A stretch of 54,629 nucleotides of DNA, from positions 3,039,944 through 3,094,572 of the forward strand of contig NZ_CM001857.1 of assembly GCF_000400505.1 (NCBI RefSeq), in the 5' to 3' direction. Position numbers and translations under genes: made by a program. Below are positions 7,368-16,709 of this stretch, piece after piece. Numbering within the stretch: position 1 is the first letter of the stretch; every line of letters starts with the position of its first letter. The notes below the pieces were generated by a model. The model saw only the letters and a program-made list of their open reading frames with translations, was not told where the DNA came from and made no database searches. Source of the stretch: Musicola paradisiaca NCPPB 2511. GTDB taxonomy: Bacteria > Pseudomonadota > Gammaproteobacteria > Enterobacterales > Enterobacteriaceae.

Positions 7368-8972
7368 TTAAAACACCAGCGCCTGCCCATCCTTACGGCT
7401 CTCGGTCGCGGCGATATAGATGCCCTGATCATCACGCAGGATCGCCTGCGCGCCGCCGAAGCTGTAGGACTGCAACGGATCTTCCACCGTGACGTCATGC
7501 CCCAACGCGCGCAACGCCGCCAGCGTATTGCGATCCAGCGTCGCTTCCACCACCACCTGACGGCCGGATTCCACCCGCCAACGCGGCGCATCAATAGCCG
7601 CCTGCGGATTCTGGCGGTGCAGCATGATGCGCAGCGCCATTTGCAGATGCCCCTGCGCCTGCATCGGCCCGCCCATCACGCCGAACGACATCAGCGGCTG
7701 CCCGCTGCCGTCCAGCGCAAACGCCGGAATAATGGTGTGGAACGGCCGTTTACCGCCCGCCACTTGATTGGGATGCCCCTCCTCCAGCACAAAGCCGGCG
7801 CCGCGGTTTTGCAGGCTGATGCCGGTGCCCGGCACCACCACGCCGGAACCGAACCCCATATAGTTCGACTGGATAAACGACACCATCATCCCGTTGGCAT
7901 CCGCCGTAGAGAGGTACACGGTGCCGCTCTGATTCGGTTTGCCGAACACGAAATCCCCCGCCTGCTGCGGATCGATCAACGCCGCACGCTGCCGGAGATA
8001 GTCGTCGTCCAGCAGCCGCTGCGCCGGAAACGCCAGATGGTCGGGATCGGCGATGTAGCGTTCCAAATCCGCCAGCGCCAGCTTCATCGCCTCGATGGAG
8101 AGATGCAGCCAGGGTGCGGAATCCGGCGCATAACGCTCGATACCGCTGTGCCGCAAAATACCGAGCGCGATCAGCGTGGCGATCCCCTGCCCGTTGGGCG
8201 GCAGTTCATGCACGCTGCCGCCGGCGAACGGCACCGACAGCGTCTCCACCCAGTCGGCCCGGTGATTGCGCAGGTCATCCAGCGTCAGCGCGGCGCCGTG
8301 CTCACGGGCGAACGCGGCGATGCGCTCCGCCAGCTCGCCGCGGTAAAACGCCTCGCCGTGGGTGGCGGCGATCTTCTCCAGCGTATCGGCCTGATCCGGA
8401 TTACGAAAAATATCGCCGATGCGCGGCGCGCGACCAAGCGGTGCAAAACAGGCGCTGAATCCCGGCTGATCGTTGAGCTTATCGACCCCTTTCTGCCACA
8501 GCCGGCCAATCAGCGGCGACACCGGAAACCCCTGACGGGCGTATTCGATCGCCGGCTGCGCCAGCGTGGTCAACGGCAATGTGCCGAAGCGCTGCGCCAG
8601 CGCTACCCAGGAAGACACCGCCCCCGGTACCGTCACCGCCTCCCAGCCGAGCTGCGGCATGGCGGAAAGGTGTGCGAAACGCGCCGGGCTCCAACCCGCC
8701 GGGGCGCGGCCGGTGGCATTCAGCGCATGCAGTTGCTTACCGTCCCAGACGATGGCGAACGCATCGCTGCCGATGCCGTTACCGGTCGGCTCCACCACGG
8801 TCAGCGCCATGGCGCAGGCGACGGCGGCATCCACCGCGTTGCCGCCCGCCTGCAACATCCGCAGCCCGGCCTGCGCCGCCAGCGGCTGCGAGGCGGCGAC
8901 GGCGTTGCGGCCCATCATCGGCACCCGGTAGGAGGGGTAGCCCACATTAAAATCACTCATTCCACTCATCAT
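7368..8972 (-). CDS. Gamma-glutamyltransferase family protein without signal peptide
   Basis: 534 aa from the ATG at 8972, downstream of AAAGGA; the adjacent ATG at 8969 is equally possible. N-terminal GGNAVDAAVACA and the C-terminal SGTVYLSTADANG mark the Ntn-hydrolase fold. Thr351 (codon 7920-7922) is the predicted nucleophile exposed by self-cleavage into two subunits. Other family features are GFGSGVVVPGTGISLQNRG and FGVMGGPMQAQGHLQ. Classical bacterial GGT is exported, but this protein has no signal peptide, so it should act in the cytoplasm. It is the last gene of the peptide-importer operon, 7 bp after the DppC-like gene. The likely role is hydrolysis of imported gamma-glutamyl compounds such as glutathione or its conjugates; that substrate is inferred. 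Confidence 0.87.
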   Translation of the reverse strand: MMSGMSDFNVGYPSYRVPMMGRNAVAASQPLAAQAGLRMLQAGGNAVDAAVACAMALTVVEPTGNGIGSDAFAIVWDGKQLHALNATGRAPAGWSPARFAHLSAMPQLGWEAVTVPGAVSSWVALAQRFGTLPLTTLAQPAIEYARQGFPVSPLIGRLWQKGVDKLNDQPGFSACFAPLGRAPRIGDIFRNPDQADTLEKIAATHGEAFYRGELAERIAAFAREHGAALTLDDLRNHRADWVETLSVPFAGGSVHELPPNGQGIATLIALGILRHSGIERYAPDSAPWLHLSIEAMKLALADLERYIADPDHLAFPAQRLLDDDYLRQRAALIDPQQAGDFVFGKPNQSGTVYLSTADANGMMVSFIQSNYMGFGSGVVVPGTGISLQNRGAGFVLEEGHPNQVAGGKRPFHTIIPAFALDGSGQPLMSFGVMGGPMQAQGHLQMALRIMLHRQNPQAAIDAPRWRVESGRQVVVEATLDRNTLAALRALGHDVTVEDPLQSYSFGGAQAILRDDQGIYIAATESRKDGQALVF

Positions 8973-8979
8973 GTTTCCT

Positions 8980-9852
8980 TTAATCATTGCGCGGATCGAG
9001 CGCATCGCGCAGTCCGTCGCCCAACAGGTTGAACCCCTGCACAGTCAGAAAAATGGCGATCCCCGGGAAAATGGACATCCAGGGCGCCTGTTCCAGATAG
9101 CCTTTGGCGGTATTCAGCATCGCCCCCCACGACGGCGCGGGCGGTTGCTGCCCCAGCCCGAGAAACGACAAGCTGGCCTCGGTGATGATCGCTGCGGCGA
9201 TGGCCAGCGTGGCCTGCACCAGAATCGGCGACAGCACGTTGGGCAGCACGTAACGGATCACAATCCAGCGATCCGGCAGGCCGATGGCTCGGGCGCCGTC
9301 GATGTACTCTTCACTGCGCACCGCCATCACCTGCGCCCGCGTCAAACGGGCGAAAATCGGCATCGCCGACAAACCAATGGCGATCATCGCATTGCCGAGG
9401 CTCGGCCCGAGAAACGCCCCCAGCGCGATCGCCAGGATCAGAAACGGGCAGGCCAGCAATGCCTCGATGATGCGGGAAATCACGCCGTCCCACATCCGCT
9501 GCCAGTAACCGGCAATCAACCCCAGCGGCACGCCGATGAAGATAGCGATCAGCACCGAAATGCAGCCCGCCAGCAGCGAGGTACGCGCCCCCCAGATCAC
9601 CCGGGACAGAATATCGCGCCCCAGTTCGTCGGTGCCGAGCCAGTGCAACGCCGACGGCGCCTTACGCACCGCCAGAAAATTGGTTTTGATCGGGTCGAAC
9701 GGTGCCAGCCAGGGCGCCAACAGCGCGATGCCGACAAACAGCACGACGAGGGCGGCGCCAACCAGCGCGCTGTTGTTGCGCAGAAACTTGCTCAGCACCC
9801 GGTTGACGGGTTTGCGCCGCGCCGCGGCGACGGGGATCGCAGCATCACTCAT
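8980..9852 (-). CDS. Peptide ABC transporter permease (DppC/OppC type)
   Basis: 290 aa, with one N-terminal membrane segment (ALVGAALVVLFVGIALLAPW) followed by the five-helix BPD_transp_1 domain. The cytoplasmic EAA-type loop EYIDGARAIGLPDRWIVIRY contacts the ATPases. LGTDELGRDILSRVIWG is a hallmark of DppC/OppC/GsiD permeases. It forms the inner-membrane channel with the DppB-like gene 2 bp upstream. It is part of the six-gene leftward transporter operon headed by a GntR regulator. The substrate is presumed to be a small peptide or gamma-glutamyl compound. Confidence 0.92.
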   Translation of the reverse strand: MSDAAIPVAAARRKPVNRVLSKFLRNNSALVGAALVVLFVGIALLAPWLAPFDPIKTNFLAVRKAPSALHWLGTDELGRDILSRVIWGARTSLLAGCISVLIAIFIGVPLGLIAGYWQRMWDGVISRIIEALLACPFLILAIALGAFLGPSLGNAMIAIGLSAMPIFARLTRAQVMAVRSEEYIDGARAIGLPDRWIVIRYVLPNVLSPILVQATLAIAAAIITEASLSFLGLGQQPPAPSWGAMLNTAKGYLEQAPWMSIFPGIAIFLTVQGFNLLGDGLRDALDPRND

Positions 9853-9854
9853 GG

Positions 9855-10796
9855 TCAGCCTCGCATTTTCGGGTTAATCAACAGGTACAGCACGTCCGCC
9901 AGCAGGTTGAGCAGCAGAAAACCGATCGCCACGACCAGCACCACGCCCTGCACCACCGCGTAGTCGCGGTTGAAGACCGCATCGACGATCATTTTGCCGA
10001 AACCGGGGATGGTAAAGACTTGCTCGGTCAGCACCGCGCCGCCGAGCAATTCGCCGAACAACAGCGTAGTCAGCGTGACGATCGGCACCAGTGCATTACG
10101 CAAGGCATGGCGCAACACCACCCGCGCAGGCAGCAACCCTTTGGCGCGGGCGGTGCGAATATAATCCGCCTGCAACACCGCCAGCATCGCCGCCCGGGTA
10201 TGGCGCATCAGCGTAGCGGCCAGCCCGGTGCCCAGCACCAGCGCAGGCAGCAACAGCGTGCGCAGGTTTTGCGTCACATCCTCCGCCAACGGCACATAGC
10301 CGGAAGCGGGCAGCCAGTGCAGATGCACCGAGAACAGCAGGATCAGCAGAATGCCGAGCCAGAAATGCGGTACCGAAATGCCGGACAGCGCCACCAGGTT
10401 GGCGGTGTGATCCACCCAACTGTTCTTGCGTACCGCGGCGACAATCCCGGCGCCGACGCCGGCCACCAGCGCCACCAGCATCGCCAGCAGCGACAACTCC
10501 AGCGTCACCGGCAGTTTGCTGGCGATAAGCGCCGTCACCGGCTCTTTGGTGCGCAGCGAGACACCCAGATTGCCCTGCAACGCATTCCCTACCCAGTACA
10601 GATACTGGGACGACAGCGGGTCATTCAGGTGATACTCCTCGCGCAGTTGCGCAATCGCCGCCGGATCGCGCTCCTCCCCCGCCATCGCCAGTACCGGGTC
10701 GCCCGGCAGCAGCTTCTGCAACGCGAACACCATCACGCTCACCAATAGCAGCGTGGGAACAGCCAGCAGCAGCCGCTTACCGATCAGCTCAAGCAT
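9855..10796 (-). CDS. Peptide ABC transporter permease (DppB/OppB type)
   Basis: 313 aa. It begins MLELIGKRLLLAVPTLLLVS, the typical first helix of DppB/OppB/GsiC proteins, followed by LLPGDPVLAMAGEE. The EAA loop is DYIRTARAKGLLPARVVLRH. Near the C-terminus are ELLGGAVLTEQVFTIPGFGK and DYAVVQGVVLVVAIGFLLLN, both family signatures. Six membrane segments are expected. It pairs with the downstream DppC-like permease (2-bp gap) and follows the binding protein by 15 bp. Length is normal. Confidence 0.92.
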   Translation of the reverse strand: MLELIGKRLLLAVPTLLLVSVMVFALQKLLPGDPVLAMAGEERDPAAIAQLREEYHLNDPLSSQYLYWVGNALQGNLGVSLRTKEPVTALIASKLPVTLELSLLAMLVALVAGVGAGIVAAVRKNSWVDHTANLVALSGISVPHFWLGILLILLFSVHLHWLPASGYVPLAEDVTQNLRTLLLPALVLGTGLAATLMRHTRAAMLAVLQADYIRTARAKGLLPARVVLRHALRNALVPIVTLTTLLFGELLGGAVLTEQVFTIPGFGKMIVDAVFNRDYAVVQGVVLVVAIGFLLLNLLADVLYLLINPKMRG

Positions 10797-10811
10797 ATCG
10801 ACACCCCTGGA

Positions 10812-12326
10812 TTATTTCAGGCTGACGCCGGCCAGCCGCACCAGACCATCCGGCGACGGCGTGAAGCCGTTCAGCTTGTTGGTCATACCGAAGATGCGCG
10901 GCTCGAAGTAGAGATAGGCAATCGGCATGTCGGTCTGCAATTGATTCACCACCTTGCCGTACAGCGCCTGACGGGCGGCGATGTCATTGGTCTGGCGCGC
11001 CTGCGTCAGCCACTCGTCCACCTGCGGGTTACTGTAGCGCCCATCGTTGAGCGTGCCTTTGCTGTGGATGAACGAGAAAATACTGCCGTCCGGATCCGGG
11101 CGCCCTGACCATCCCGACAGGCTGAGCTGGTACTCGCCGCTCTGCTGGCGGGACAGCAGCGTCGCGAATTCGCTCATCTGCAACGTGACGTTGAAACCGG
11201 CTTCGCCAGTCATCGCCTGGATCACCTGCCCTGCCTGTTGCGCCGTGGGATTATTCGTCACCAGCAGCACCACATTGACCGGTGTTTTCACGCCCGCCGC
11301 CGCCAGCAACGCCTTGGCTTTATCGACATCACGCGCACTGATCGGCGTGTTGACGTGATAAGGACTCACCGGCGAAAAAGCCTGATTGGCCGGGTCGAAC
11401 TGGCCTTCAAACACCACCTGATTCAGCGCATCGCGATCGATCGCCAGCGAGAACGCCTGACGCACCCGCGCATCCCTGAAAGGGCTGTTCGGCTCAACCT
11501 TGCCGTTGGCGATATTGAATGTGATGCCCTGATAGCCGAGCCCCGTCACCTTCGCCAGACGCAGGTTGGGGTTGGACTCCACGGTTTTGATGTCCGTCGG
11601 AGCGATACCTTCCGTCAGATCCAGATCGCCGGCACGCAGGTTGGCCAGCCGCACCGAGGCGTCGGGGATCGGCAGGAACACCACTTTGTCGAAGTGGTAA
11701 GCCGCCTTGTTCCAGTAGTTTTCAAAGCGTTTCAGCACGATGCGATCCTGCTGCACCCGGCTTTCAAACGCATATGGCCCGGAGCACACCGGATGCATGG
11801 CGAAATCCGGTTTGGCGGCGGCCTGCGGCGCCAGCATCGCGCCGGCGCGATCGGTCAATTGGCTGAGCAACGCCGCATCCGGGGTTTTCAGATGAAACAC
11901 CACCTGATAAGGCCCGGTGACGTCCACCCGCTCGATAGAGGAGATCTCGCTTTTGCGTATCGACCCCGGCAAGGTCAGCGCCCGTTCGATATTAAATTTC
12001 ACCGCCTCGGCGTTGAACGGCTCGCCGTCCTGGAATGTCACCCCCTGCCGCAGGTTCATGGTCAGGGTTTTGCCGTCGTCGCTCCACGACCAGTCCGTCG
12101 CCAGACCGGGGACGACCTTCAGGTGCTCGTCCACATCGACCAGCCGGTCGCACAGCGCGGCGAACACGAAACGGCCGTAGTAGGTTCGCGCCAGATGCGG
12201 ATCCAGCATGTCCGGATCCGCCCCCAGCCCGATACGAAGGGTACTCTCTGCCTGCGAGGAAAGACTGGCCCCGAACAACATCAGGCCACCGACTGCGGTC
12301 AACAACGTATGACGGACTTTCATCAC
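10812..12326 (-). CDS. Periplasmic peptide-binding protein (SBP family 5)
   Basis: 504 aa with a Sec signal peptide (MMKVRHTLLTAVGGLMLFGA, cleaved near SSQA-ES). The mature protein carries the family 5 pattern: LRIGLGADPDMLDPHLAR at the N-terminus, LATDWSWSDDGKTLTMNLRQ followed by GVTFQDGEPFNAEAVKFNIE, and FRDARVRQAFSLAIDRDAL. It captures the ligand in the periplasm for the DppBC-like channel. There is no lipobox, so it is soluble. Similarity to glutathione-binding GsiB-type proteins is plausible given the gamma-glutamyltransferase in the operon, but ligand residues cannot be judged by eye. Confidence 0.93.
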   Translation of the reverse strand: MMKVRHTLLTAVGGLMLFGASLSSQAESTLRIGLGADPDMLDPHLARTYYGRFVFAALCDRLVDVDEHLKVVPGLATDWSWSDDGKTLTMNLRQGVTFQDGEPFNAEAVKFNIERALTLPGSIRKSEISSIERVDVTGPYQVVFHLKTPDAALLSQLTDRAGAMLAPQAAAKPDFAMHPVCSGPYAFESRVQQDRIVLKRFENYWNKAAYHFDKVVFLPIPDASVRLANLRAGDLDLTEGIAPTDIKTVESNPNLRLAKVTGLGYQGITFNIANGKVEPNSPFRDARVRQAFSLAIDRDALNQVVFEGQFDPANQAFSPVSPYHVNTPISARDVDKAKALLAAAGVKTPVNVVLLVTNNPTAQQAGQVIQAMTGEAGFNVTLQMSEFATLLSRQQSGEYQLSLSGWSGRPDPDGSIFSFIHSKGTLNDGRYSNPQVDEWLTQARQTNDIAARQALYGKVVNQLQTDMPIAYLYFEPRIFGMTNKLNGFTPSPDGLVRLAGVSLK

Positions 12327-12343
12327 TTCGTTTCTCCAGAAGT

Positions 12344-13408
12344 TCAGGATGTATGACGGGCCGCCTGTTCGAACAGGGCCCGGCGACGTAAAAAAGCCTC
12401 CGACGGCGGCGCGACGGTGATCACGCTGCGATCGGCATGAATTTCCTGCCAGCGATGGCAGGCTACCTGACGTCCGCCGGGCAACACCTGGCGAATCGGC
12501 TCAAGCTGGCGGCACTCGTCGCGCACATACGGGCAACGGGTATGGAAGCGGCACCCGGACGGCGGTACCGCAGGATTGGGCAGATCGCCCTGCAACACCG
12601 GCATCGACTGCCGCAACCCAGGCTGTAATTGGGGCGCCGAGGCGATCAGCGCCTGGGTGTAGGGATGCAACGGCGCATCGAACAGTTCATCCGCGCGCGC
12701 CAGTTCAATAATCTGGCCCAGATACATCACCGCCACGCGGTCGCTCATGTGGCGGATCACCGCCAGCCCGTGCGCCACAATGATCATGGTCAAACCAAAA
12801 CGGGCCTTGAGATCTTCCAGCAGGTTCACCACCTGCGCCTGCACCGACACATCCAGCGCCGACACCGGTTCATCGCCCAGCAGCAATTTCGGTGACGACG
12901 CCAGCGCGCGGGCGATGCCGATGCGCTGACGCTGGCCGCCGGAAAACTCGTGCGGATAGCGCTGCGCCCAGGCGTCCGGCAGGCCGACGGTGCGCAACAG
13001 GTCGTGTACCCGGTCGCGCCGTTCGGTTCGGGCCATCGCGGTGTGCAGCCACAGCGGCTCCCCGACCAGGCTCTCCACCGTCATGCGCGGATTAAGCGAA
13101 GCGAACGGATCCTGAAAAATAATCTGTAGCTCGCGCCGCAATTGATTCAGCCGATCGCCGCCGGCGCGGGTGATCTCTTCCCCCTGATAAAACACCTGCC
13201 CGGCGGACGCCGTCAGCAGGCGCAGCAGCAGGCGGCCCAGCGTGGATTTGCCGGAACCGGATTCGCCGACGATCGCCAGCGTTTCGCCGGGCTGAACGCT
13301 CAGCGAAACGCGATCCACCGCCGTGATGTGCTGCGTGCGGCGCAACAGACGCACCGGCCCCGGAAACTGCTTGCTCAAATCGCGGCACTCAAGAATGGGT
13401 GTGTTCAT
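12344..13408 (-). CDS. Peptide ABC transporter ATP-binding protein (DppF/OppF type)
   Basis: 354 aa from the ATG at 13408, which overlaps the stop of the preceding gene by 4 bp (ATGA); the open frame extends further upstream over that gene. Walker A is GESGSGKST, the ABC signature is FSGGQRQRIGIARAL, and Walker B is LLLGDEPVSALDVS. The C-terminal oligopeptide-transport extension has SGCRFHTRCPYVRDEC, whose cysteines usually hold an iron-sulfur cluster in this family. It forms an ATPase heterodimer with the DppD-like protein on the cytoplasmic face. Confidence 0.92.
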   Translation of the reverse strand: MNTPILECRDLSKQFPGPVRLLRRTQHITAVDRVSLSVQPGETLAIVGESGSGKSTLGRLLLRLLTASAGQVFYQGEEITRAGGDRLNQLRRELQIIFQDPFASLNPRMTVESLVGEPLWLHTAMARTERRDRVHDLLRTVGLPDAWAQRYPHEFSGGQRQRIGIARALASSPKLLLGDEPVSALDVSVQAQVVNLLEDLKARFGLTMIIVAHGLAVIRHMSDRVAVMYLGQIIELARADELFDAPLHPYTQALIASAPQLQPGLRQSMPVLQGDLPNPAVPPSGCRFHTRCPYVRDECRQLEPIRQVLPGGRQVACHRWQEIHADRSVITVAPPSEAFLRRRALFEQAARHTS

Positions 13409-14409
13409 GCAATCGCCTCCAGCGCGACATGCTGCTCCAGCGGTACGCGAAAACAGGCGACGAGGTGTTGGTCGCCCAGATCCTGCAACGGCGGCTTGTG
13501 ATGATGGCACTGCGGTTGCACGAACGGGCAACGGGTGGCGAAGCGACACCCGGCCGGCATCGCCTCCGGCAGCGGCACCTGCCCGGGAATGGTGGCCAGC
13601 GCCTGTTGGCGTTGACCCAGGCTTGGGATCGCCCCCATCAGCCCGATGGTGTACGGGTGCTGCGGATCGTTGAAAATCGCCGCGACGTCGCCGGTTTCCA
13701 CCACCTGCCCGGCGTACATCACCGCCACGCGCTGCGCCACTTCCGCCACCACGCCCAGATCGTGGGTAATCATCAGCACCGCGGCGCCGGTATCCTGTTG
13801 TAACTGATTGAGCAGCGTGAGTATCTGCGCCTGAATGGTGACATCCAGCGCGGTGGTGGGCTCGTCGGCGATCAGCAGCGACGGTTGGTTAATCAGCGCC
13901 ATGGCGATCATCACCCGCTGGCGCATCCCGCCGGAAAGCTGGTGCGGCCAGGCGCGCAGACGCATCGCCGCCGCCGGGATCTGCACCTTCTCCAGCATCG
14001 CCAGCGCCGCGTGCAACGCCGCCTCCCGCCGCATCGGGCGGTGGCGCATCACCGCTTCGGCAAGCTGGTCGCCCAGCGTGAACGCCGGGTTCAGCGAGGT
14101 CATCGGCTCCTGAAACACCATCGCCAGCCGGTTGCCGCGCAGATCCGCGTACTGGCGGGGCGACAGCGCGCGCAAGTCATGCTCGCCAAAACGCATCTCG
14201 CCGCCGACAATACGCGCGCCGGGCGGCAACAACCCCATCAATGCCAGCGAGGTAATGCTCTTGCCGCAGCCGGATTCCCCGACCAGCGCCAGCGTTTCGC
14301 CCGCTTGTAATGTCAGGCTGATGCCGTCCAGCACCGTGACCGGCGAGCCGTTAAACCGCACCTGCAAATCACGCAGATGCAGCACCGGCTCAGGATTCGC
14401 ATGAGTCAT
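13405..14409 (-). CDS. Peptide ABC transporter ATP-binding protein (DppD/OppD type)
   Basis: 334 aa. Walker A is GESGCGKS, the signature [15 protein letters not shown], and Walker [15 protein letters not shown]. The C-terminal extension has [16 protein letters not shown], as in the partner ATPase. The start overlaps the GntR gene stop by 4 bp, and its own stop overlaps the DppF-like start by 4 bp, so the three are translationally coupled. That both ATPases precede the binding protein is a less common gene order. Confidence 0.92.
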   Translation of the reverse strand: MTHANPEPVLHLRDLQVRFNGSPVTVLDGISLTLQAGETLALVGESGCGKSITSLALMGLLPPGARIVGGEMRFGEHDLRALSPRQYADLRGNRLAMVFQEPMTSLNPAFTLGDQLAEAVMRHRPMRREAALHAALAMLEKVQIPAAAMRLRAWPHQLSGGMRQRVMIAMALINQPSLLIADEPTTALDVTIQAQILTLLNQLQQDTGAAVLMITHDLGVVAEVAQRVAVMYAGQVVETGDVAAIFNDPQHPYTIGLMGAIPSLGQRQQALATIPGQVPLPEAMPAGCRFATRCPFVQPQCHHHKPPLQDLGDQHLVACFRVPLEQHVALEAIA

Positions 14410-15128
14410 GACCGTTCCTCATCCTCATTGGAGTGAATGGCGTCCATCAATGCCTGTTGTAACGCCAGCAGGTGTTCACGCATCACGGCAGCGGCGTCGA
14501 CCGGCTGACGCGCAGCGATATGCTGAATCAGGCGATGGTGGTGATGATCGTAACTGTTCAGCCGATCCGGCGTGCGCGCCCGGACACGCAGGTGCTGCCA
14601 GCCGGGTTCGCGCCGGACGGCGTCGATAGCGTCGAACAGGCTGAGCATCAGCCGGTTGCCCGCCGCCTCGGCGATAGCGCGGTGAAAGGCGCTGTCCCAC
14701 AGTTCATGCTGATCGCCGTCGGTCAGGGTGATGGTCTGCATCCGCTCCGCCAGCCGCTCCATCAACGCGATCTGCTCCCGGCTGGCGCGCAGCGCCGCCA
14801 ACCGCGCCAGCCCCGGCTCCAGTTGTAACCGCGCCTCCATCACCTCCAGCAGATTGGACTGCTGCGGCAACCCTTGTAGCACCAGCGGTTGTACCGGCGC
14901 GGACGGCCCGACGAAAGTCCCCTTTCCCTGTTTGCGCCAGATGCGGCCCTCTTCCTCCAGCACATCCAGCGCCCGGCGGATTTCACGGCGTCCGACGCCA
15001 AAACGCTCCGCCAGCTCGCGTTCAGCCGGCAGCGGTTGCTCTGGATTGCTGTCATGTTGCTGAATCAGATGTCGCAGCGTATCCAGCGCCGAACTGGAAT
15101 TGGCGCTGGTCTCTTTCGCACCACTCAT
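14406..15128 (-). CDS. GntR-family (FadR subfamily) regulator of the peptide/GGT operon
   Basis: 240 aa. The N-terminal winged helix-turn-helix at about 20-80 includes ERELAERFGVGRREIRRALD and IWRKQGKGTFVG. The C-terminal all-helical FCD domain has EARLQLEPGLARLAALRA and HRAIAEAAGN, whose histidines and aspartates often bind metal and an acid ligand. It is the first gene of the operon and overlaps the DppD-like gene by 4 bp, so it very likely controls its own operon. A perfect palindrome containing GAACCAAT lies 97 bp upstream, and a matching half-site abuts the start. The ligand is unknown. Confidence 0.9.
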   Translation of the reverse strand: MSGAKETSANSSSALDTLRHLIQQHDSNPEQPLPAERELAERFGVGRREIRRALDVLEEEGRIWRKQGKGTFVGPSAPVQPLVLQGLPQQSNLLEVMEARLQLEPGLARLAALRASREQIALMERLAERMQTITLTDGDQHELWDSAFHRAIAEAAGNRLMLSLFDAIDAVRREPGWQHLRVRARTPDRLNSYDHHHHRLIQHIAARQPVDAAAVMREHLLALQQALMDAIHSNEDEERS

Positions 15129-15129
15129 G

Positions 15130-15137
15130 ATTGGTTC
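15130..15137. promoter_or_regulatory. Operator half-site next to the GntR gene start
   Basis: ATTGGTTC at 15130-15137 repeats one arm of the palindrome at 15225-15244 and lies 2 bp upstream of the GntR start codon. A repressor bound to both would cover the promoter and the translation start. Inference from sequence identity. Confidence 0.4.
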
Positions 15138-15224
15138 GCTCTTTTTTCATCAAAACAGACATTAACCGTCGCAAAAATTGCACCACCCGTATCAATGCCG
15201 CTGGTATGAAGACAGGCAATAATC

Positions 15225-15244
15225 GAACCAATTTTTATTGGTTC
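15225..15244. promoter_or_regulatory. Palindromic operator candidate for the GntR regulator
   Basis: GAACCAAT (15225-15232), TTTT spacer, ATTGGTTC (15237-15244): a perfect 8-bp inverted repeat about 97 bp upstream of the GntR gene at the head of the peptide importer/GGT operon. An ATTGGTTC half-site recurs at 15130-15137. Confidence 0.6.
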
Positions 15245-15526
15245 ATAACATTAAGCAGCAGGAGTTGAGCTAATCGACTGAGTGTGAAGCGAAAAATAAT
15301 CATGGTATGCCGTCATCGACATCCACGATCGCGATACGTCATGGCGGTTGTTGCTCGCCAACAAGGCAGACAACGGTATGTCATGGTGCGTCGTGCAAGT
15401 GCAACGCAGAGGGAGAACCGCTTACATTGCGGGTGCGCCAGCTTTCCTCGTCCCGAGCGTCAGCTTGAGTCAACACCCGGCGATTCGTGGCGTTACCGAT
15501 TTTCTGCCAGCGAAGGCATGAGGGTA

Positions 15527-15721
15527 TATACCCAAAATAATTCGAGTTGCAGGACAACACGCTCGCGTGTTGAACAACGCCACGCGTTGGCCCTTTAGGG
15601 CAAGGCTCGTAAGAGCCTTGTAACGCGGCAAGAGAGCGAATCCCGATGCGCTTACTCAGGTAAGTGATTCGGGTGAGCAAACGCCGCCAACACACCTGCA
15701 ACGTGAAGTATGACGGGTATA
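15527..15721. repeat. Enterobacterial MITE-like repeat with three inserted hairpins
   Basis: The ends are imperfect inverted repeats: TATACCCAAAATAATTCGAG followed by TTGCAGG on the left, and CCTGCAACGTGAAGTATGAC followed by GGGTATA on the right. The core ATCCCGATGCGCTTACTCAG followed by GTAAGTGATTCGGGT is a hairpin seen in a dispersed repeat that I recall from Pectobacterium, Yersinia and Serratia. Between the left end and the core are three consecutive perfect hairpins: CAACACGC/GCGTGTTG (15555-15572), CAACGC/GCGTTG (15575-15589) and CAAGGCTC/GAGCCTTG (15601-15620). Confidence 0.7.
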
Positions 15722-16009
15722 AAACCAACCATCAGAACCGCGGCAGCCATTTATTTTTTATGACGTAATACGCTGCGGAAAAATAAAAACCATTCCCGCC
15801 AGATATGATGGATTCACCCGTTTTAACATCACCCATGCCCAGGAAACGGTGCATATATGCAGGGATAAGATTTAGCACCCCAGAAAGTGAAATAGCGACA
15901 ATGTGAAACTCCGCTTACCCTTTCGGGAATATCAACATACGGATATACGCACAGCATACAGCAATAGTGATACTGCCTGTTAAAATAAACAGAATAACAA
16001 ACAAATGAA

Positions 16010-16077
16010 TTTCCTAGCGTTTACATCAGCAAGCCAGAGCAGCCAATACACCGGCAACGTGAAGTATGACGGATATA
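16010..16077. repeat. Degenerate right-end copy of the MITE-like repeat
   Basis: GCAACGTGAAGTATGACGGA at 16054-16073 repeats the right terminus of the element at 15527-15721 almost exactly, preceded by AGCCAATACACCG in place of CGCCAACACACCT. The left part is reduced to a short stretch resembling CTTACATCAG. No left terminus is visible. Confidence 0.55.
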
Positions 16078-16709
16078 TATTCAGTTAAGGCACGTAACTG
16101 CTTATTTTGATCGCACCTTGTCTTTTTTAAACAAACTTAATTTAAATAATATAATCAAGTGACAATAAAACCGATGTGCTGTTAACGCTATGTTGCTATT
16201 AAGAACGGCTACCCATCGACACCGCCAGGCGCCCGATGAACAATGCTGGCAACGGGCGGCATTCACCGCCAGGGTGCATGGCGTGCACCAGAATAGTGAT
16301 ATTCCACAGCGTATAACATTGGCTGATTTAGGGTTAATGACCGAAAATCAATTTTCAATATTAATAGAAAGCTGCTTTGCATTTTCCGCAACGCCCCATA
16401 AATTAACGGATAAATTCTTGACAATAAGAGCAATGAATCAGAAATACGAAATATAACGTTCGTATTTTAATCAAATTACCAATTTCTTCCATTTACACGG
16501 AACCTTTTCCTGTTTTACGCCAGCCGTCACTTATTTTTTCCGCGCGTCATGACCTGGCGCCGTTTTATTTACCGTCGCTGGACGTATTTTATTTATCCTC
16601 GGTTGCGGTTATATATTTACGGGCACGTCTTTTGCTACTGACTTTCCGCTCGTGGTATTTAGCGGCGGGATGATTAAGAGACAGAGTACCGATTAAGACC
16701 GGCGCGCTG

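Noticed and set aside
7497-9032. Long rightward frame (511 codons) opposite the gamma-glutamyltransferase gene
   Set aside because: Antisense shadow of GC-rich coding DNA; His/Arg/Gln-rich composition and no family motifs.
16190-16456. 88-codon frame in the AT-rich gap before yjiH
   Set aside because: No ribosome binding site, no family and mixed composition; possibly a relic but not supportable as a gene.
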